Shown here: piece after piece, positions 47,736-55,894 of the stretch | Layout: each line of letters starts with the position of its first letter | Position numbering within the stretch: position 1 is the first letter of the stretch | Assembly: GCA_028066055.1 (NCBI GenBank) | Contig: JALCBY010000017.1 | Span: 18,459 to 82,458, forward strand | DNA: 64,000 nt | Reading direction: 5' to 3' | Source of the DNA: Hyphomicrobiaceae bacterium | Lineage (GTDB): Bacteria; Pseudomonadota; Alphaproteobacteria; Rhizobiales; Methyloligellaceae | Program-made: the position numbers and the translations under genes | Notes under the pieces: generated by a model | Seen by the model: the letters and a program-made list of their open reading frames with translations, nothing else | Told to the model about the DNA's origin: nothing | Database searches by the model: none

Positions 47736-48548
47736 TTATGAATCGCGCCACTGAGGATCGCGCTTTTCAAGAAATGCGCTCAAACCCTCCTTGGCGTCGT
47801 GCAGCATCATGTTCTTCGCCATGGCCCATCCCGCGGTGTCGTATGCTTCGCCCAGCGGCGCATCGATCTGTTCGTAGAACGCTTTCTTGCCCATCGAAAT
47901 GGCGGCTGCGGACTTCGATGCAATTTTTTCCGCAAGTTCAAGCGAGACGTCCATCACGTCCGCACGCGGCACGACGCGGTTGACCAGTCCGAACTGAAGC
48001 GCGTCTTCCGCGCCGATCATCTCGCCGAGCAGAAGCATCTCCATGGCCCGCTTGCGGCCCACATTCCGGGCGACCGCCACAGCAGGCGTCGAGCAGAACA
48101 GGCCGATATGGACACCTGGCGTGCAGAACTCCGCCTCGTCGCTGGCGACGGCCAGATCGCACGTGGCGACAAGCTGGCACCCAGCAGCCGTCGCCGTTCC
48201 CTCGACCGCCGCGAGCACAGGCTTGGGACTCTTGACGATGGCACTCATCAGCGCGGAACTTGCAGCAAAGGTCCTGTCGAAAAACCCCTTTCCGCCGTCT
48301 TCGTCGCCGCGATGGGATTCCAGTTCGCGGATATCGTGCCCGGCGCAGAAGATTGGCCCGTTTCCGGATATAACGATCGCTTTTATTGTTCCTGAATCAG
48401 CGAGTTCGACAAATTGCCTGACAAATTCATTGAGCAACTCGACCGACAGGCTGTTGCGCGCAGCAGGACGGTTCATCGTCAGGACCGCGATGGGACCGTG
48501 ATCCTCGCGCAGGAGAACGCCTTCGTTTTTCGCAGCGGGTTCAGACAT
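47736..48548 (-). CDS. Enoyl-CoA hydratase/isomerase family protein
   Basis: A 270-residue crotonase protein. NRPAARNSLSVELLNEF, the oxyanion motif FCAGHDIRELESHRGDEDGG and EGTATAAGCQLVATCDLAVAS are visible; the residue pattern near 120-150 (FCTPGVHIGLFCSTPAVAVAR) matches the mitochondrial ECHDC3-like group, which often lacks both catalytic glutamates, and here too no Glu is seen in GCQLVATCD. So ordinary hydratase activity is doubtful. It heads the leftward unit to metY and is divergent from the thioesterase. Confidence 0.83.
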   Translation of the reverse strand: MSEPAAKNEGVLLREDHGPIAVLTMNRPAARNSLSVELLNEFVRQFVELADSGTIKAIVISGNGPIFCAGHDIRELESHRGDEDGGKGFFDRTFAASSALMSAIVKSPKPVLAAVEGTATAAGCQLVATCDLAVASDEAEFCTPGVHIGLFCSTPAVAVARNVGRKRAMEMLLLGEMIGAEDALQFGLVNRVVPRADVMDVSLELAEKIASKSAAAISMGKKAFYEQIDAPLGEAYDTAGWAMAKNMMLHDAKEGLSAFLEKRDPQWRDS

Positions 48549-48690
48549 CGTTCGGTTCGGGTCCACGCACTGTTCGGGCCACCATAATACGGCGCGGGCA
48601 GATGTCCATTGCGTCGTTCCTCTTTCCTTATTTTTCATCTGCAATACATTGGCGCGGCCCGCAGCGCACCGATGGAGCTTGTGACTGATC

Positions 48691-49155
48691 ATGTCGATGG
48701 CCGAGAACACCACTGGCACGCCGAAACTTGCAATGACCACTGCGCAGTTGAGCGAATATCTCGACGAGATTTTCCCGCAACTCCGCACGAACGGGCCGCC
48801 CGTCCACATTGAGCATGTCGAGCCCTACAAGGCACGGCTGCGGATGGAATTCATGGAGTCGGAATTGCGGCCCGGAGGCACCCTGTCCGGACCGACCATG
48901 TTCAAGCTCGCCGACGTCAGTTTCTATTGCTGCCTCCTTGCCATGATCGGCCCGGTCCCGCTCGCGGTCACGACCAACATGAACATCAATTTTCTTCGCA
49001 AACCGCGCCAGAGCGATCTTGTCGCAGAGGTTCATATCCTGAAGCTCGGCAAGCGGTTGGCTGTCGGCGAGGTATTCCTCTATTCCGACGGCAGCGACGA
49101 GCCGGTCGCGCACGTGACCGGAACTTACTCTGTCCCCCCGCCCGAGCAGCGGTAG
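48691..49155 (+). CDS. PaaI-type hotdog thioesterase
   Basis: A 154-residue hotdog-fold protein. The segment RPGGTLSGPTMFKLADVSFY matches the helix that carries the active site, and TTNMNINFLRKPRQSDLVAEVHILKLGKRLAVGEV is the conserved sheet. It likely hydrolyses acyl-CoA esters. The 142-bp gap to the divergent enoyl-CoA hydratase gene holds both promoters. It ends 47 bp before the convergent secreted protein gene. Confidence 0.85.
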   Translation: MSMAENTTGTPKLAMTTAQLSEYLDEIFPQLRTNGPPVHIEHVEPYKARLRMEFMESELRPGGTLSGPTMFKLADVSFYCCLLAMIGPVPLAVTTNMNINFLRKPRQSDLVAEVHILKLGKRLAVGEVFLYSDGSDEPVAHVTGTYSVPPPEQR

Positions 49156-49202
49156 ATCCGGCGTCTTACAGGGCAGACCGCCGCGTTCGAACGTTCAAGT
49201 GC

Positions 49203-49799
49203 TTATTGCCCATCCATCACCGCCGAAATCTGCGGCAGCATGCTCTTGACCAGCGCGACGTTTTCCGGTTTCGGCTGCAGCGATCTCGCCATGGCCATTT
49301 GCTGCTGCATCATCGCCTTGATCTGTGCCTTTTGCTCCGCGCTCATGTTGGGATTTTTGTCGATCTCGTCGAGGGCTTTCTGCGCCTGCGGCGCGAGTTG
49401 CTGGGGGCTGTCGCCGGATCTGATGAAGCTGTAGGTGAGGGCGACGGTCTGGGCGACCCTGATCCATTCGGGGTAACTCGCAAAACCGTTGGCGGTCAGG
49501 ACTTTCTGCATCTCGGCGCGCGCCGCCTGAAATTGACCGAGCCGTGATGCCGCGTCCATCGGGCTCGCGTTGGACGTGTTTCCCTTGTCGTATTTCTTTC
49601 CGAGCCTGTCGAACTCGGGCATCGATTTGAGGAACCCCTCGACCTGAGCCTTCGTCAATGTGACCTGCTGCAGTTGCATCATCTGCGGAAGCTGGGGTGC
49701 TTGTGCGCGAGGCGTTCCCATATCGGCGAAGAGGCAGGCGATGGCGGCTATCAGCGCAGGCAGGACAGGGGGGCCAAACTGATTGCGGGTTTTCAACAT
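49203..49799 (-). CDS. Secreted protein of unknown function, Met/Gln/Ala-rich
   Basis: A 198-residue exported protein with a signal peptide (VLPALIAAIACLFADM) and a helical body rich in Gln, Met and Ala. Segments such as VTLTKAQVEGFLKSMPEFDRLGKKYDKG and NGFASYPEWIRVAQTVALTY suggest a four-helix periplasmic protein, but I do not recognise the family. It has its own promoter region facing rplM. Nothing in the neighbours suggests a role. Confidence 0.75.
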   Translation of the reverse strand: MLKTRNQFGPPVLPALIAAIACLFADMGTPRAQAPQLPQMMQLQQVTLTKAQVEGFLKSMPEFDRLGKKYDKGNTSNASPMDAASRLGQFQAARAEMQKVLTANGFASYPEWIRVAQTVALTYSFIRSGDSPQQLAPQAQKALDEIDKNPNMSAEQKAQIKAMMQQQMAMARSLQPKPENVALVKSMLPQISAVMDGQ

Positions 49800-49949
49800 T
49801 CGAACGCTCCTTCGCGGGTTTTGGATCGGCCGAGTTCGGCCTTTTGAGGAGGAGATTACTCAACATTACGTTGCAGACATGGCACGGCTGCAATCAAATG
49901 GCGGTCCTTCGCAGTCTCCCATGTTCGATTGGGAGTTCAATTTTATTGG

Positions 49950-49963
49950 GGTATTATAATACC
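49950..49963. promoter_or_regulatory. 14-bp perfect palindrome in the 331-bp gap before rplM
   Basis: GGTATTATAATACC is a perfect palindrome in a strikingly AT-rich zone (about 49938-50000) of the 49800-50130 gap between the secreted-protein gene (leftward) and rplM (rightward). It could be an operator or part of a promoter. Apart from it and the rplM promoter, nothing else was recognised in the gap. Confidence 0.45.
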
Positions 49964-50010
49964 TCTATAATAAATCTCTGTAATAGCATCGTTTTTTCTC
50001 ATCAAAGTGC

Positions 50011-50039
50011 TTGACCGGTGCGCGCGAAACCCATAGAAG
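50011..50039 (+). promoter_or_regulatory. rplM-rpsI promoter
   Basis: TTGACC (50011-50016), a 17-bp spacer and TAGAAG (50034-50039) form a good housekeeping promoter. Transcription would start near 50046, leaving a leader of about 85 bases that could carry ribosomal-protein feedback control. Confidence 0.6.
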
Positions 50040-50130
50040 TGCGCCGAGAATTGTAATGCATATCGTGTGCGCCGACGGATGCTATCCAGCGAAATCCCGT
50101 AAGGCCCACGACTGTTCGGGAAATCTGACG

Positions 50131-50595
50131 ATGAAAACGTACACGGCAAAGCCCGCAGACGTTGAAAAACAATGGGTTCTGATTGACGCGGAAGGCCTGG
50201 TGGTGGGCCGGCTCGCCGCGTTGATCGCGACCCGCCTGCGCGGCAAGCACAAACCGTCTTTCACGCCCAATGTCGACTGCGGCGATCACGTCGTCGTCGT
50301 GAATGCGGACAAGATTGCCATGACCGGCAACAAGAAGACGGACAAGACCTATTACCGTCACACGGGCTATCCGGGCGGAATCAAGAGCACGACCGCTGGC
50401 GAGATCCTATCGGGCAAGTATCCCGAACGGGTTCTGCTCAAGGCGGTTGAGCGCATGCTGCCGAGCGGCCCGCTCGGGCGCAAGCAGTTCAGCAATCTGC
50501 GGGTTTATGCGAGCGCCGAGCATCCCCATGAAGCGCAGGCACCGGTTGCCCTCGACGTTGCGGGGCTGAATTCCAAGAACAAGAGGAGCGCGTAG
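50131..50595 (+). CDS. rplM: 50S ribosomal protein L13
   Basis: A 154-residue ribosomal protein with the usual start [20 protein letters not shown] and core [32 protein letters not shown] and [15 protein letters not shown]. The ATG at 50131 is chosen over frames open further upstream. It is co-transcribed with rpsI (5-bp gap). Confidence 0.97.
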   Translation: MKTYTAKPADVEKQWVLIDAEGLVVGRLAALIATRLRGKHKPSFTPNVDCGDHVVVVNADKIAMTGNKKTDKTYYRHTGYPGGIKSTTAGEILSGKYPERVLLKAVERMLPSGPLGRKQFSNLRVYASAEHPHEAQAPVALDVAGLNSKNKRSA

Positions 50596-50600
50596 CCGTC

Positions 50601-51104
50601 ATGGCCGACGAAGAAGTCAAAACCCTCGAAGACCTCGGTGAGCTGACCGGTCAGGGGAGCGGCGAAGACACGCCCGCGCCGGCTACGGCACCCGTTTACG
50701 AACAACAGCTCGATGATCAGGGCCGCGCCTATGCGACCGGCAAGCGGAAAGACGCGGTGGCCCGGGTCTGGCTCAAGCCGGGCGCGGGACGCATCGAGAT
50801 CAACGGCAAGGAGCACGCCGAGTATTTCGCACGGCCCGTTCTGCAGATGATCCTCAAGCAGCCTATCGCGGCGGCCGACCGCGTGGACCAGTATGACATC
50901 AAGGCCACCGTCCGCGGCGGCGGCCTGTCCGGGCAGGCGGGTGCGGTGCGCCATGGCATTTCCAAAGCGCTCACCCACTATGAGCCGGAGCTGCGCGGCG
51001 TATTGAAGAAGGGCGGGTTCCTGACCCGCGATGCCCGCGTGGTCGAGCGCAAGAAGTACGGCAAGGCGAAAGCGCGCCGCAGCTTCCAGTTCTCGAAACG
51101 GTAA
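50601..51104 (+). CDS. rpsI: 30S ribosomal protein S9
   Basis: A 167-residue ribosomal protein with the core [18 protein letters not shown] and a C-terminal end [14 protein letters not shown] that reaches the P-site tRNA. The first 40 residues form an acidic, low-complexity extension absent from E. coli S9 (130 residues) but common in alphaproteobacteria. A terminator follows 28 bp later. Confidence 0.97.
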   Translation: MADEEVKTLEDLGELTGQGSGEDTPAPATAPVYEQQLDDQGRAYATGKRKDAVARVWLKPGAGRIEINGKEHAEYFARPVLQMILKQPIAAADRVDQYDIKATVRGGGLSGQAGAVRHGISKALTHYEPELRGVLKKGGFLTRDARVVERKKYGKAKARRSFQFSKR

Positions 51105-51132
51105 GCTTCCCGGACAACGGATCGAATGTATG

Positions 51133-51172
51133 ATCGGGCGTCTCTTCAGGGAGGCGCCCGATTTGTTTTTTC
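51133..51172 (+). terminator. Rho-independent terminator after rpsI
   Basis: ATCGGGCGTCTC (51133-51144) pairs with GAGGCGCCCGAT (51151-51162) with one wobble, loop TTCAGG, followed by TTGTTTTTT (51163-51171). Confidence 0.93.
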
Positions 51173-51199
51173 AAAGGCAGATCATCAAAGAGGGTCATC

Positions 51200-52147
51200 A
51201 TGACCGCAAAGGTGTTCATAGACGGAGAAGCCGGCACGACCGGCCTGCAGATCAAATCGCGGCTCGAGGGGCGGAGCGACCTCACGCTCCTGCATCTCAA
51301 GGACGACGAACGCAAGGACACGGACCGGCGCAGGGAGATGCTGAACGAAGCCGACCTCGCGGTTCTGTGCCTGCCCGACGCCGCCGCACGGGAGTCGGTA
51401 TCCTTGATCGACAATCCCGAGACACGCGTGATCGACGCCTCGACCGCCCACCGCACGGCGCCGGACTGGGTTTACGGCTTCCCGGAATATGAGGCAGGCC
51501 ATTCTGAAAAAATCGCCCAAGCGAAACGGTTGGCCAATCCCGGGTGTTATGCGCTCAGCTCGGTTGCCGTCGTTCACCCGCTCATTACGGCGGGGCTTGT
51601 GCCCGCAGACTGGCCGGTCACGATCAACGCAGTCTCTGGCTATTCCGGCGGCGGCAAGAGCCTGATCGCGGAGTTTGAGGACAGCCAGTCCGGAACCGGC
51701 ACGGACGCGCCGTTCTTCACCTACGGTCACACTCTCTCACACAAGCATATTCCGGAAATCATCCGGTGGAGCGGCCTCGACCACGCGCCCGTTTTCGTTC
51801 CCAGCGTCGGGCGCTTTTCGCAGGGGATGATCGTGCAGGTACCGCTTCCTCTCTGGTCCATACCCGGCGGCCGCACGCCCGGCGACATCCACGGCGCGCT
51901 CACGGATCATTATTCGAAAACGCAATATGTGAGCGTCGTGCCGCTTGAAGAAACCAGGGAGATGATCCGGTTGACCCCGGAAATCCTGAACGGCACCAAC
52001 GAACTGCGCCTTCATGTGTTCGGCAACGAGGCGGACGGCCAGGCCGTGGTCATGGCGCTCCTGGACAATCTGGGCAAGGGCGCGTCGGGTCAGGCCGTTC
52101 AGAACCTGAATATCATGCTCGGCCTTGAGGAAAGCGCGGGTCTCTAG
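51200..52147 (+). CDS. argC: N-acetyl-gamma-glutamyl-phosphate reductase (short type)
   Basis: A 315-residue arginine-pathway enzyme. The NADP loop is FIDGEAGTTGLQI at 6-18, and the active-site cysteine is C116 in RLANPGCYALSS; the acyl-binding histidine region is GHTLSHKHIPEI. It belongs to the shorter type 2 class (about 310 residues). It lies after the rpsI terminator. Its last 4 bases overlap the 3' end of the convergent phaC. Confidence 0.94.
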   Translation: MTAKVFIDGEAGTTGLQIKSRLEGRSDLTLLHLKDDERKDTDRRREMLNEADLAVLCLPDAAARESVSLIDNPETRVIDASTAHRTAPDWVYGFPEYEAGHSEKIAQAKRLANPGCYALSSVAVVHPLITAGLVPADWPVTINAVSGYSGGGKSLIAEFEDSQSGTGTDAPFFTYGHTLSHKHIPEIIRWSGLDHAPVFVPSVGRFSQGMIVQVPLPLWSIPGGRTPGDIHGALTDHYSKTQYVSVVPLEETREMIRLTPEILNGTNELRLHVFGNEADGQAVVMALLDNLGKGASGQAVQNLNIMLGLEESAGL

Positions 52148-54042
52148 CTTGCGCCGTTTCCCACGCCACCGGCCGTCACCTCCGGCATGTCGGATGTGCG
52201 GCTCCTGACGTAGGAACCGGGTGCGTCCTCGATCGGCTTGAGTTTGCCGTCGCCGGGTTCACGCGCCGGGATTTTGTCGCCGGAGTGTCCGCCAAGCCAC
52301 TTCGCCCAGTCCGGCCACCAGGACCCCGGGTGCTCCTTCGCACTCTCGATCCACGCGTCGAGGCCGTCCGCCTTGCTCTTCTTCGATGGCGGCTTCTTGC
52401 CCGTCCAATACTGATACTTCTTCTTCTCGGGTGGATTGACCACACCGGCGATATGCCCGGACCCTGCAAGGACGAACCGGACAGGACCGGCAAACATTTT
52501 TGCCCCTTTGAAGACCGATTCAGCCGGCGCGATATGATCCTCTCGGGTAGCCAGCTCGTAGACCGGAATCTTCACCTTGCCCAGCTTGAGCTTCTCGCCG
52601 TCCAGGCTCATCTCTCCCTTCGCAAGCGTATTGTTGTGATAGAACTCGCGCAGATAGAAGGCGTGGTTGGCCGCCGGCATCCGCGTCGAATCCGAATTCC
52701 AGTAAAGCAGATCAAACGGGAAGGGCTTCTTGCCGAGCAGATAGTTGTTGACGACATACGGCCAGATCAGGTCGCGCGGCCGCAGCATGTTGAAGACGGT
52801 GGCCATCCGCGCGCCTTCCAGATAGCCGCGTTCCGCCATCATTTCCTCAAGCGATTTCAACTGCGCATCGTCAATGAAAACGAGCAGGTCGCCGGCCTTC
52901 GAGAAATCCACCTGCGTCGTCAGGAAAGTGGCGCTGGCAATCCGTTCATCGCCTTTGGCCGCCATATAGGCGAGGGTCGAGGCCAGCAGCGTCCCGCCGA
53001 CGCAGTAACCCAGCGCGTTGATCTTTTTCTCGCCCGTCGCTTTTTCCACCGCGCCGACGGCCTCGAGCACGCCTTCGGTCATATAGTCGGAGAATGTCTT
53101 GTGCGACAGCCGCTCGTCGGGATTGACCCAGGACACGACAAACACTGTGAACCCCTGCGCCACGGCCCATGATATGAAGGATTTCTTCGGCACCAGATCG
53201 AGGATGTAAAACTTGTTGATCCACGGCGGAACGATCAGGAGAGGGACCTTGTGCACCTCCTCCGTTGACGGGGCATACTGGATCAGCTGGAACACATCGT
53301 TCTGAAAGACGATCTTACCCGGCGTGATCGCGAGATTCTTGCCGACTTCGAAGGCCTCGTGATCCGTCTGACTGATGCGCAGCAGATCCTTCGAGCGGCT
53401 CAGGTCGTCCGCAAGCTGCGCCATGCCCTTCACCAGATTCTCGCCGTTCGTCGCGAGCGTTTCCCGCATCACTTCCGGATTGGTGAAAACGAAATTTGAA
53501 GGCGACAGGGCACTGGCGATCTGATTGACGTAAAACTCGGCGCGCCGCTTGGTCTGATCATCCAGACCTTCGGCATTTTCCACCATGTCCTCGGCCCAGT
53601 TCGCGGTCAGCAAATAGGCCTGTTTCCAGAAGTCGAAGAATTGCCTCTCGCTCCAGTCCGCATCCTTGAAGCGCGCATCGCCCGGAGCCGCGGATACCAC
53701 CGGCTCCACGTCTTCGCCCAGGAAGCGGCGCACGGACCGCCCCCAAAGGTCGGCATAACCGCTCATCAGCTTGCCTTGCGCACTGACCAGCTTGGCCGGA
53801 TCGCTGACCCACTGCTTTGCCACCTGACCGAGCACTTTCGCCGCTTCGCCCGCACCGCTCGCCGCGCTGTAAGGTCCGCTTTGCTGGGAATTCGATCTGT
53901 TCGCCACGCTGCTCAAAACCCGGCCGCTTTCTTCCATCAGCCGCGCAATGTTCTGGGCCAGTGCGCGCGGATCACGAAAAGCATAGCCTTCCGCATTCGC
54001 ATTTCCGTCGGATGTTTGTTCGTTTGTTCCGGTTTTGGCCAT
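52144..54042 (-). CDS. phaC: Class I poly(3-hydroxyalkanoate) synthase
   Basis: A 632-residue alpha/beta-hydrolase-like polymerase that makes PHA storage polyester from 3-hydroxyacyl-CoA. The lipase-like box is LGYCVGGTLLAS with Cys347; Asp502 (TREDHIAP) and His530 (GSGHIAGVVNPP) complete the triad. The N-terminal domain covers about 90-240. The C-terminus has an extra tail of about 40 residues ending in MPEVTAGGVG. No phaA, phaB or phasin gene is adjacent. A promoter candidate is at 54071-54099. Confidence 0.95.
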   Translation of the reverse strand: MAKTGTNEQTSDGNANAEGYAFRDPRALAQNIARLMEESGRVLSSVANRSNSQQSGPYSAASGAGEAAKVLGQVAKQWVSDPAKLVSAQGKLMSGYADLWGRSVRRFLGEDVEPVVSAAPGDARFKDADWSERQFFDFWKQAYLLTANWAEDMVENAEGLDDQTKRRAEFYVNQIASALSPSNFVFTNPEVMRETLATNGENLVKGMAQLADDLSRSKDLLRISQTDHEAFEVGKNLAITPGKIVFQNDVFQLIQYAPSTEEVHKVPLLIVPPWINKFYILDLVPKKSFISWAVAQGFTVFVVSWVNPDERLSHKTFSDYMTEGVLEAVGAVEKATGEKKINALGYCVGGTLLASTLAYMAAKGDERIASATFLTTQVDFSKAGDLLVFIDDAQLKSLEEMMAERGYLEGARMATVFNMLRPRDLIWPYVVNNYLLGKKPFPFDLLYWNSDSTRMPAANHAFYLREFYHNNTLAKGEMSLDGEKLKLGKVKIPVYELATREDHIAPAESVFKGAKMFAGPVRFVLAGSGHIAGVVNPPEKKKYQYWTGKKPPSKKSKADGLDAWIESAKEHPGSWWPDWAKWLGGHSGDKIPAREPGDGKLKPIEDAPGSYVRSRTSDMPEVTAGGVGNGAS

Positions 54043-54070
54043 ATCCGTGCCCTATGTTTTTTCTATCTTA

Positions 54071-54099
54071 ACAATATGCATGGTTAGCTCGGACAGCAA
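54071..54099 (-). promoter_or_regulatory. phaC promoter candidate
   Basis: Read on the minus strand, TTGCTG (54099-54094), a 17-bp spacer and TATTGT (54076-54071) form a good sigma-70 promoter about 29 bp upstream of the phaC ATG. It lies in the 219-bp gap shared with the small lipoprotein gene. Confidence 0.6.
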
Positions 54100-54261
54100 T
54101 TTGCACTTTGGATCAGTCGTGGTGGTTGATTTCGATCAGTCCTGATGGTTCATTCAGGTGCGAATTGGGGTTTAGCTCAACCTTGCTTTCCGGCGCGTGA
54201 CACTTTTGCGGATCGCGAGCGTTTAACTGTTGTTTGATCGTAAAGCAACCGTACTGAGACG

Positions 54262-54483
54262 ATGCAGGTTTTTGGCCGATTTTCACCAGCTTTGATTGCA
54301 CTGACGCTCGCCGCGATGCTGGGAGGGTGCGCGGTTGAGTCCTACCCGGGACTGTCCACCTCAAACGATCTCGAAGCGCCGGTACTGTCCTCCGACCAGC
54401 AGAAGGAAGTGATCCGCGACCTGACCGCTGCACAGGAAAAGCACCGCTCCGAAGATGGTACGGACGAACAAAAGGTCCAGTAG
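54262..54483 (+). CDS. Small lipoprotein of unknown function
   Basis: A 73-residue lipoprotein. The signal peptide LIALTLAAMLGGC ends in the lipobox LGGC at Cys23. The mature part has SYPGLSTS, then LSSDQQKEVIRDLTAAQ and a charged tail, resembling short rhizobial outer-membrane lipoproteins. It is divergent from phaC and 172 bp ahead of the aminotransferase gene; no further feature was recognised in that gap. Confidence 0.75.
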   Translation: MQVFGRFSPALIALTLAAMLGGCAVESYPGLSTSNDLEAPVLSSDQQKEVIRDLTAAQEKHRSEDGTDEQKVQ

Positions 54484-54655
54484 GCCTTACACGCGCAAGC
54501 GAAACACCCCCTGTTTTCAGCATCGCTCCTCACGCCGGTTGGCGGCGGACGATGAACCTTTTGCTTGATGAAACGCCGATTTCCCGTCTTTATTCGCAAC
54601 AATATCGCCTCAAGATTGCGCCGGCAGACCTACGCCGCATCCACGGGACCGGATT

Positions 54656-55885
54656 GTGCAGGACTTTCATCGGATAAAGCGGCTTCCGCCATACGTTTTT
54701 GAGGAAGTAAACAGCCTCAAGGCCAAGGCGCGCGCGCGTGGTGACGACATCATCGACTTCGGCATGGGCAATCCCGATATGCCGACGCCGAAACATATCG
54801 TCGACAAGCTGGTCGAAACGGTGGGCGATCCCCGGACCAACCGCTATTCGGCCTCTCGTGGCATTCCGGGGTTGAGGCGTGCGCAGGCCGCTTACTACGA
54901 GCGGCGGTTCGGCGTGAAACTCGACCCGGACACGCAGGTCGTTGCGACGCTTGGTTCGAAGGAGGGATTCGCCAACATGGCGCAGGCGATCACCGCCCCT
55001 GGCGATCTGATCCTGGTTCCAAACCCCACATACCCCATCCATGAATTCGGCTTTATCATCTCCGGCGGGAGCATCCGCCACCTGCCTGTCAGCACGGACG
55101 GGGAGTTCCTGCGCCATGTGGACAGGGCGGTGCGGCACTCGATCCCGAAGCCGACCGCGCTCGTACTCAACTTCCCTGCAAATCCGACCGCGGAAGTTGC
55201 TGGTCTGGATTTCTATTCCGAGATTGTCACATATGCGAAGCGCCACGATCTCATCCTGCTGAGCGACATCGCCTACGCGGAAATCTATTATGACGGAAAC
55301 CCGCCGCCATCGCTGCTTCAGGTGCCCGGCGCCATGGATATCTCGGTCGAATTCAGTTCGCTCTCCAAAACCTACGCAATGCCCGGCTGGCGCATCGGCT
55401 TTGCCGTCGGCAACGAGCGCCTGATTGCCGCGCTCGCACGCGTCAAATCCTATCTGGACTATGGCGCGTTCACGCCGGTACAGGTGGCCGCGGCCGCTGC
55501 GCTCAACGGTCCGCAGGACTGTGTCGGCGAAATCCGGAACATCTACCAATCAAGACGCGACTGCCTGGTGGACTCGCTTGAGCGTGCCGGCTGGCCCATA
55601 CCTTCGCCCGCGGCGACCATGTTCACATGGGCACCGCTGCCGCCCGCCTATGAAGCCCTTGGATCGCTGGAATTCTCCAAGCTGCTGCTCGAAAAAGCGC
55701 ATGTGGCGGTTTCCCCCGGCATCGGCTTTGGCGAGTATGGCGAAGGATTCGTGCGCATTGCGCTTGTCGAGAATGAACAGCGCATCCGTCAGGCGGCACG
55801 AAACATCAAAAAATTCCTGTCGGAACCGGCCGATTCGATGCACAACGTCATTCCCATAACGTTGTCGCGCAGTCACACCACCTAA
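54656..55885 (+). CDS. Alanine/aspartate-type aminotransferase (AlaC-like)
   Basis: A 409-residue class I PLP aminotransferase. RLPPYVFEEVNSLKAKARARG and IIDFGMGNPDMPTP are the N-terminal signature of the AlaC/YfdZ group; the PLP lysine is in SSLSKTYAMPGWRIGF. The start is GTG at 54656. It lies 9 bp before hom; this pairing is common in alphaproteobacteria and suggests a role in threonine/methionine or alanine metabolism. Confidence 0.88.
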   Translation: MQDFHRIKRLPPYVFEEVNSLKAKARARGDDIIDFGMGNPDMPTPKHIVDKLVETVGDPRTNRYSASRGIPGLRRAQAAYYERRFGVKLDPDTQVVATLGSKEGFANMAQAITAPGDLILVPNPTYPIHEFGFIISGGSIRHLPVSTDGEFLRHVDRAVRHSIPKPTALVLNFPANPTAEVAGLDFYSEIVTYAKRHDLILLSDIAYAEIYYDGNPPPSLLQVPGAMDISVEFSSLSKTYAMPGWRIGFAVGNERLIAALARVKSYLDYGAFTPVQVAAAAALNGPQDCVGEIRNIYQSRRDCLVDSLERAGWPIPSPAATMFTWAPLPPAYEALGSLEFSKLLLEKAHVAVSPGIGFGEYGEGFVRIALVENEQRIRQAARNIKKFLSEPADSMHNVIPITLSRSHTT

Positions 55886-55894
55886 ATTCGATCC

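Noticed and set aside
48549..48690. SAM riboswitch for the metY unit
   Set aside because: The 142-bp leader region lacks the conserved SAM-I or SAM-II pattern and any terminator hairpin.
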